In this document: one piece after another, positions 56,903-64,000 of the stretch
Layout of the letters: every line of letters starts with the position of its first letter
Position numbering within the stretch: position 1 is the first letter of the stretch
Assembly (NCBI GenBank): GCA_946902875.1
Contig: OX336343.1
Coordinates: 14,567,361 to 14,631,360, forward strand
Length of the DNA: 64,000 nt
Source of the DNA: Nematopogon swammerdamellus
Lineage: Eukaryota > Arthropoda > Insecta > Lepidoptera > Adelidae
Reading direction: 5' to 3'
Position numbers and translations under genes: made by a program
Notes under the pieces: model-generated
The model's input: the letters and a program-made list of their open reading frames with translations, nothing else
Told to the model about the DNA's origin: nothing
Database searches by the model: none

Positions 56903-59900
56903 TCACTCCCACTCTTTCATGACACGTTCCCAGTCCTGATCGGCTATGAACGGCTTATCTATAGCCTGGATGGTGTACTCGCCGCAGAACACGCATTCAC
57001 CCGCGACCACGTCGTCGGCGTCGTTCCGCAGCTGTTCGTGGAGAGGCAGCCCGCTGGACGTGGCCGCAGCGAGCTCCGCGTGACTCAGAGTATTCAGCTG
57101 ACGATGCAGATCTTCCAGCTTGCTCCGTTTTGCTGCTCCTATTTATAATAAGCAGAAATTGGATAGGGATAAGCAGAAATAAAAGGGATATGACTCCCTT
57201 CTTATATTACTGGGTGGTAGGGTTTAACCCGCCCGGGTTGGTACCACCGCACTGAATGAAAGGTCGGTCGAAACGGCTATGTAAATAGTTTGTGTTTTCC
57301 GTCCAGTTCAGTGTAGCCGGCACGACCGAAGGGAAGCACAGACGTGGCACCAAGTTCACCCGGTGTTATGGGCTGACATCACGGATGTTGTAGGTGATGT
57401 AGCCAACCGTGTCAGTTTCCATAAAAAAAAAAAAAAAAATTACAAGAAAGAAATAAGGGAGTCGTGACCGGTGACCTTGACAAGAAAGAGTGTGTGTGAG
57501 AAATTATATTTTAAGTCTGTGGGGGAAGAGTGAGGTGCGAGGGACGAGATGGCAACACGCGCCACACGATGGGTTCGCCAGTCGTACAGCTCCCCCCTCA
57601 CACCGACCTCATACGTCGCGCATCTACTAAGTACAGTTGCATGCATTTCTTTTCACGTATCGACTTTATTACTGAAATCTTTATGTTTGTTTTATTTTAT
57701 TAGCATGTATTTCTTCTACCATTGACTTGGGATCTGGTTTATTCGTGGCCTACAGACCAACATATACCAAATTGTTTTTAAACCATGTTAATGTTAGTGA
57801 CGGACAGTGATGCACGAAGAAAAACAGATATATCAAGCAAGACAGACCATACTGAATGTATTTGTTGTCATAAAGGATCGAAATTTTCGTAGTACATAAT
57901 ATCTCACCCAGCAACGGTTTGATTTCAGTAAGCAGGCAGTCATTATGAAACTTGTGTCCGCACGGGAACAGGTAGAACGGGCGCAGTAGAAGCACGATGT
58001 CGCACAAGTTGCACACGTCCGACACGCTTAGGATCACGCTGCGGTTGCGGAACGACTGGATCTCCGTACGCACCTGAGACAAACCAACAGACCGTGAAGG
58101 AAAACTATTTACCGAATAGGTATTCAGCACATTATTTGTTCTTGATTTATGAGTTAATGCATTTGTATTTCACGCAAGGATTAAATAAAAATGTATGCAC
58201 TGATAATGGCAGAAAAACATTTACATGCTCAGCAGAACGAGTCGCCTCCTCCATTTCTATCTTCAAGTCTTCAATCTGGTTGTTGTACTCCTGAAATTTT
58301 AGAAAAATCAAAATACAATGTACAAACAGAAACTTGTCCAACTCAGGATATATGACTTTGGGATACTTACACTTGACGCAGGACAAACAAAGCTGGGTGT
58401 TTGTGTTCATGCCATCGTACGTACGGATAACTGAGGTACGGCGCTTAAGGCATAAGGCGAATGCCGGCGCGTCTCGCCCATTAGCCAGACCGTAACACCG
58501 ACGGGGGACGGGGGAATACTGAGGTACACTTACGACTAAACAGTCAGCTCATTTGCCATAATGAACTCTAAATGCATGCAAGAGTTTTACGTTGCAAAAA
58601 TGGTAATAGTTGTAAGTTAGTAAGCATGCAGTACTTGTTGAATTAACAATTCCATGAGTTGAATTGAATTGTAACTGGTAGACCACAACTTCAAAGTAAA
58701 CAAGTACTGCAACTTAGTAGACCGGATAGTGAGAAATGGATTCAAGACTGATCTCTTCTCTGTGGATGTCGGAGCAAGAGGACTATCAGCGAAGTCGCTC
58801 TACAGTCTCTTCAAGAATCTAGGCCTGCCAAGATCGAAGCTAAGCTCATATATGGAGAGAGCTTCGAAAACATCACTGGATGCATCCTAAATAATATGGA
58901 TAGGTAGAGAGAGGGAGGTCGAGAGCGGGACTGGTGGTTCGCTCGTCCCAACCTCGATTGACACCCTCCTCTGCTGCCAATGGGCGTGGATATGTTCGGT
59001 GAAGGTATCGCAAGCTGCGTTCAACAGCTTCCTAGTTTACCGGCATGTGTATGAGGACTCTAAGTTTACCTGGAGTGACTGGCAGATTGGTTCGCGGAAG
59101 TGGTCGATGGTGACGACGTCGCTGAAGAAGGGCAGGATGTCCTCGATTTTGATGAGGGGACACTCCTGTAGGAACTTCATTGCCTCGCTCACGTCCTGCT
59201 CTTTGCTGATTACGTGCTCAGCTGCATACAGCCAATACAATTTATGGATAATTAGTTAACAATCATCTAACATATCTATTTAGTTAGACGAGAGGGTTTT
59301 TTTTTACAAATACTTGGCTTTGCATACAGTGCAGATCACTAACAGGTAAAGTTTGCTCAACTGCGCAGACGTTCCATAAAAAATAAATGCTTGAACGCTG
59401 AGCGACTTCTGTCTATGTAAAACGTCGGAGATATTGGGGCCGCGATTCGTAAAGCAAGGGTTACGGAAAATTCGCAATGTACGAACATTGCACTTCACAT
59501 ATAGTATAGTGAGGTTTTCTTTAAATTTTTTTTTTATGGATACTGACACGGCTGGCTACAACATCCGCGATGTCAGCCCATAACACCGGGTGAACTTGGT
59601 GCCACGTCAGTGCTTCCCTTCGGTCGTGCCGGCTACACTGAACTGGACGGAAAACACGAACTATTTACATAGCCGTTTCGACCGACCTTTCATTCGGTGC
59701 GGTGGTACCAACCCGGGCGGGTTAGACCCTTCCACCTAGTAATATAAGGGAGTCATATCCCTTAGTCGCCTTTTACGACATACACGGGGAGAGATGAAGT
59801 GGGGCTATCCTTTCAAAGTACCGGCCCCACGCGGTACGAAGTAAGTACGGTAAGAGGCAATGTTTTTTTTTTTTCGATTTCACACTTGTGAATGGATAAA

Positions 59901-62900
59901 AACCTCCACTATTAGTGGACACATTTACTTCATAAATGTAGGTATTCTTTGGAATATTTATACACAAAATTAACAAAGGAATGTCTAAAACCCAAAAAAT
60001 CGTGTATATTTGGGGCGGCAGCGCGCCGAATTCGCGCGCGAACATGGCGTGTGACACCAAGTCTCGAAAACAACTGAAGAGTCCATTAATGTTTTGCTGT
60101 AGGCTGGCGCTAAAGTGAATCAGATTAAGTGGGTCATATTTTCACCTTTATTAATTTAATGAGCATTATCTCAATATTCAAAGATCGTATATTTCAATGC
60201 CGAAAGTCGGCCGCTACAGGAATTCAAAATTGGAACGCGACCGTTTCGGTCACCTTGTGGTGTGTTCCAATTTTGGAACAGCGACGCGTGAGCGGTTAAC
60301 CTGGTAAGAACACTCAGTCTAATACAAATTATAGACACAATTCTTTATTCAAATCCCTGTCATCCTATAAATACATAATATAAAATGCAAACTGGAGTGT
60401 GACACAAAAAGGGTCATTGCTACTAAAGTTGATTTCCAAAATGTTTTTGGATGGCAACCATTCTCCTCATCCTACTGTGTAATCAGAAAAAGAAAATTCC
60501 ACTTAGAAACTTGAGAAAATTCTAATAAACAGCTGTATAGTCCTCATTTTGTTGTGTAGTGCCGTATACAAGTCTTCCCTTTGGTCCTGCCGGCAACACT
60601 GACTGAACTGGATGGAAAACACAAACTATTCACATATCAGCTTCGACCAACCTTTCATTCAGTGTGGTGGCTGTACCTAGTAAGTTGTTAATGCCAACAA
60701 AGTATAGGATAGATAGGTATGTATTTGGTAAGTGGTAGTAATACCAATTTTTAGCCATAGCCTTTTCTTGAGCTCATCCTGATCATCGGGCATGTTCGCG
60801 ATGCTCTTGGCGAGAGGTAGCTCTATCGTGAGAGCCAGCTCCACTGCAGACTCCCACAGCCCCAGCAGTGCCGACAACTTCACACACGCCTTCGTCAACT
60901 GCTTTTCATGACATAGTCTGGTGGGAAAATGGTTAAATGTATGTCGGGTGTCTGTTAAACGACGTCATAATTATCGTGCTAATGTTGTGGCACGAATGCG
61001 GTGTAATGAGCTGTCATCTTGATTCTAAGGTGCCATTTTTGATCATATGCGGCCCATTACACCACCTTCGGCTAAAATATAGCTGCCGAATATCTCCTGT
61101 CAAATGTATGAGAAATGTCACTTTAACCAACAGATAACTGTTGGACAAGATTTAGCAGGGGGTGGTAAAAACGGCATTTGCAAAAAACTGGTAAAAAAGT
61201 GTGACCCTCATAGAACCATTTAGGCAATTTCATAAAGTTTGTCTTAAGAATTTAATAAAAACAATAAGCATGTATGAAGCACATTATGAGAGTGGAAGAG
61301 GCGGCAGATTGGGTCAGGAGATCCGTTGTTTCTGCCACCCCATTGGGAAACAGGTGTGATGTTATGTATTTTTTTTATTGCTTTCTAACTGGGTGACTCT
61401 GCCCGACGTTGAAGCCTCAGGCGCAGTCAATTTCACTGCCGAGGAGGTGCCAGTCCGGCTTGGAGGTGGACTAAAGTTGCTGGGGAAAGGCTATTAACCC
61501 ACGATTTGAAGATCCGTGGATTGTAGGAGGGGGGAAAGATATTCCCTGGGATCCCGTTCCACACCTCTGCAGTGCGGCACACGAACGATTTAGAGAATCG
61601 TGCTAAGCTTGCGATGGCTTCACCGAACATATCCGGGCCCATCGGCAGTAGAGGAGGGTGTTAATCGAGGTCGGGACTAGCGAGTGGCCACTCTAAATTT
61701 CTCGCGCATGCTTCACGTTTCGACTCGCATCAAGCCCTCGTCAGCTAGTCTGCGTTGACTAGGACGCGGGGAAACCACCAGTCCCGCTCTCGAGCTCCCT
61801 CTCTCTACCTATCCATATTCTGTAAACAAGATATACCTGAGAGCGTAATGTACATCGAACTTGACTTGCGACAACTCCTGACCCTGCCTGCCCAGGTACC
61901 GCATCAGTGCATCCATGTCGTACTCTGCATACAGCGTTAACAGATAGTTGTGTATCGCTTGATCTTTCACATTGAAGTGCTGCACCATGAACTCCAGATA
62001 TCGTATAATCTCAATAATGTGCTGCTCGTCATTGTCACACGAGAGCAATGCTGGCAGAAGTTTCGACGGACTCAATCCCGATCCCTGAGCTATCAGAACA
62101 TTCACTGTCTGTTTTGGCAGTTCCTGCATGAGGACCGGGCCGAACTGGTAGAACAAAGCGGGCTTCTTTTCACTTTTGAGAACATCCAACGCCTCCAAGT
62201 ACGATTTACGGTGAATGTGCTGGGACACAACATTCTCAAAGTCTTCATTGAGGATCGTCAGCATAGTGAAGTTTTGTTTGTCGCCGTGCGACGACAGCAG
62301 ATCGTAGATAACGGATTTGACATGCTGCATGCACTTTCTCACTTTTGTTTGCTTGAGAAATATCTCAAAGTCATTTTGCAACTTGGCATACTTGCTTGTG
62401 TTGTCCTGACCGCTACGTCGCAGCGCTCCGAGCTGCGACAGATATAACTCCGTCATCCATATTACTATCATAGAGATCAGGGTTTTTTCGTCATCCGCAA
62501 GGCAATCCAATCTTTTCCCAAGGTATATTTTCAAAGCGTCGATCTGATCAACTTCGAGAAACTTGAGGCAGATGCTTTCGAAGCTGCTCTGCGTGTCGGC
62601 GTATATGGAGCCACTGCGTGAGTACTCGCCCTGCGAGAACAGGAGGTCGGCCTGCTTTACATTGATGCTATCGATGTAGGCCGGATTGTTCCCACAGTAT
62701 TCCTTGGCCAGATCAAATTGTTTCTTGTCGCAGTAGATCTTCCAGACGTTCCTCTCTTCCCTCGACACCTTGTATCGGAACACGAGTTTGTCGGTCACGG
62801 CCCAGATGGTCTGCTTTATGGGGTCCTTTATGATGGTTCTGAGCTTTCCGCGAGATTCCGAGTAGAAGTCTTCGTACACGAGCTCCTGGTTGAGAAGGCA

Positions 62901-63611
62901 GATGGCTTTCAACTTTTCGGGGTACACGATGAGGGCGTGGAAGTCTGTGAGGACAAAGGAGAGCGGAGTGGCGACTGCACTTCCAGGGTCACCCGCCTCT
63001 TCCTCCGGGTACCTCAGCAGTTCACCGTTGGTGAAGAGGGAGTTTGAGTTCTGCTGAGATGTTGGGTCCAACTGAAAGTTTTACCAAATTGTGATTTTTA
63101 ATTGATGAATACATATTTTAAAATAATATAAAATGTAAAGACAACATTTACTGACCTGTCCATAAAATAATCCAGGCTCAGTGAGCCAAGCGAATGTTTT
63201 TGGCATTTTTCTATTTCTGTCATAGCAGAACTGCAACTTGGAGTATTTCAGAGTGGATGGAATCTCTTGGAAGCCCGTTTCCGGAACATTGAGGTAGGAG
63301 TTGAATATCGGCTGGAGCAACGGTTTCTCGTCGGGATTCGCGTAGCCGATGAAGGGGTATAATCGCTTTGGCGTCGTCACAATGATGAAGTACTTGTTAG
63401 TTGAATTCACACGATGGAATTCTATTCCAGTTATAGGTGTGTCGTCGGTGCCTTTTCCTATGTCGAATACCTGCAATAGTAATCCACCAATATTATTGCA
63501 CATTCTTTTATAGTATTTCCATTCTTACAGTAGTTGGAATACAAATTAGCATAAAAACATTACCAATCCTTCTATTTCCTTGCCTCCATAGAGCGGTAGA
63601 TAGTTTGGCAG
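56903..63611 (-). CDS. VPS18: VPS18 (deep orange), HOPS/CORVET subunit, N-terminus missing
   Basis: Exons: 63611-63564, 63470-63156, 63071-61837, 60917-60745, 59221-59070, 58290-58225, 58073-57908, 57138-56903 (stop TGA); 796 residues, in frame throughout. About 175 N-terminal residues of the beta-propeller are off the right edge. Blocks diagnostic of VPS18: KMPKTFAWLTEPGLFYGQ (end of propeller), YADTQSSFESICLKFL (helical clathrin-like repeat), CPLIKIEDILPFFSDVVTID, the coiled coil QIEDLKIEMEEATRSAEH, and a split RING with CNLCDIVLLLRPFYLFPCGH, HNDCL and CVFCGEYTI. VPS18 is a core subunit of the tethers that fuse late endosomes and autophagosomes with lysosomes; the fly gene is deep orange. 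Introns carry SINE and LINE pieces. The in-frame TTG at 63071 is the first codon of an internal exon, not a start. Confidence 0.92.
57181..57439 (+). mobile_element. SINE in the last VPS18 intron
   Basis: GGGATATGACTCCCTTCTTA, common body and tail (CCGTGTCAGTTTCCAT), ending in A's at 57422-57439. It is antisense to VPS18, 43 bases from the last-exon acceptor. Confidence 0.7.
58735..59012 (+). mobile_element. Non-LTR retrotransposon fragment in a VPS18 intron
   Basis: A short frame with FKTDLFSVDVGARGLSAKSL, then the same GAGAGGGAGGTCGAGAGCGG 3' module as at 8570 and 61330-61815. It is antisense to VPS18. Confidence 0.55.
59526..59838 (-). mobile_element. SINE, head C type, antisense
   Basis: Poly-T at 59526, tail, body and the complete head C to CCGGCCCCACGCGG at 59838. 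It is in the VPS18 intron between 59222 and 60744 and in sense with that gene. Confidence 0.7.
59865..60220 (+). repeat. Interspersed repeat related to 7030-7400
   Basis: Shares TTCGATTTCACAC, GGATAAAAACCTCCA, TAGGCTGGCGC and GAAAGTCGGCCGC in order with 7030-7400. The family is not recognised. Confidence 0.55.
60570..60685 (-). mobile_element. Decayed SINE body fragment
   Basis: CTTCCCTTTGGTCCTGCCGG to CATTCAGTGTGGTGG, the reverse complement of the common SINE core with several changes. Confidence 0.5.
61330..61815 (-). mobile_element. LINE C-terminal and 3' fragment in VPS18 intron
   Basis: The minus-strand frame reads SFVCRTAEVWNGIPGNIFPP, the typical end of CR1/Jockey-like LINE proteins, after the GGATAGGTAGAGAGAGGGAG module. 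It starts 14-20 bases inside the intron from the VPS18 donor at 61836 and is in sense with VPS18. Confidence 0.65.
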
Positions 63612-63767
63612 CTTGCACAAAAAATACAAATAAAAATTATTACGGTATGAGTCTGGGGTGATTAGCAAGACTTGTGAGACAAGATTTCAATCACTTGCAT
63701 TCTGCATCTGACGCTCCTTACATTAATCAAGCTTTAAAACACACATACCGTACATACCAACATCTTG

Positions 63768-64000
63768 TACCGTGTGGGGCCGGTACTTTAAAAGAATAGC
63801 CCCACTGCATCTCTCCCCGTGTATGTCGTAAAAGGCGACTAAGGGATATGACTCCCTTCTTATATTACTAGGTGGTAGGGTTTAACCCGCCCGGGTTGGT
63901 AACACCGCACTGAATGAAAGGTCGGTCGAAACGGCTATGTAAATAGTTTGTGTTTTCCGTCCAGTTCAGTGTAGCCGGCACGACCGAAGGGAAGCACTGG
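63768..64000 (+). mobile_element. SINE, head C type, cut by the window edge
   Basis: CCGTGTGGGGCCGGTACTTT, head and body in order up to GACCGAAGGGAAGCACTGG at the edge. It lies upstream of the first visible VPS18 exon and is antisense to the gene. Confidence 0.7.

Noticed and set aside
63071..63073. Start of VPS18 at 63071 (DPTSQQ...)
   Set aside because: The codon is TTG directly after a splice acceptor. The frame continues from the exon at 63470-63156.

Overview
The window looks like a piece of a moth or butterfly chromosome (Lepidoptera). It holds intron-containing genes with GT-AG junctions, AT-rich introns full of short retroposons and MITEs, many TAGGTAGGTACCTA-type strings, and a BAG-family gene of the starvin/Samui type. 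Nothing bacterial or viral was seen. I read the exon structures below by hand, joining GT-AG boundaries and requiring the reading phase to stay open.

Left third (1-17.7 kb): two BRAT1-like HEAT-repeat genes lie tail to tail. The plus-strand copy (1235-6612, 5' end incomplete) ends in Cys-Tyr as I remember vertebrate BRAT1 doing. The minus-strand copy (17660-10434, complete, 963 codons before the stop) has the same intron phases, and its third and fourth exons have exactly the same lengths. Its C-terminus has changed to Cys-Cys-Gly and its stop codon lies inside a 39-bp minisatellite. BRAT1 is known as a partner of the Integrator nuclease INTS11.

Middle (17.7-53 kb): mostly mobile DNA around a long gene, the starvin/Samui (BAG3-type) co-chaperone on the plus strand. 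Its proximal first coding exon (47418-47486) follows a TATA box and a perfect three-unit heat-shock element. A possible distal first exon (24024-24047) has the same phase and also sits below a heat-shock-like motif. Members of one CAGTGTTGCC-ended, 8-bp-TSD transposon family lie just upstream of both promoters. Two 1.6-1.7 kb copies face each other at 18.3-23.7 kb, and a 650-bp relative has its target duplication inside the heat-shock motif at 46.4-47.1 kb. A nest of at least five elements occupies 30.4-33.4 kb.

Right end (53-64 kb): the large BAG-domain exon of starvin (53171-54777) runs head-on into VPS18 (deep orange) on the minus strand. Eight VPS18 exons are visible (63611-56903) and the N-terminus is outside the window. 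Both gene products act in protein quality control and autophagy: BAG3 in chaperone-assisted autophagy, VPS18 in the HOPS/CORVET tethers. Three SINE types share one core but carry different heads, and one of them also has a different tail; they recur throughout.
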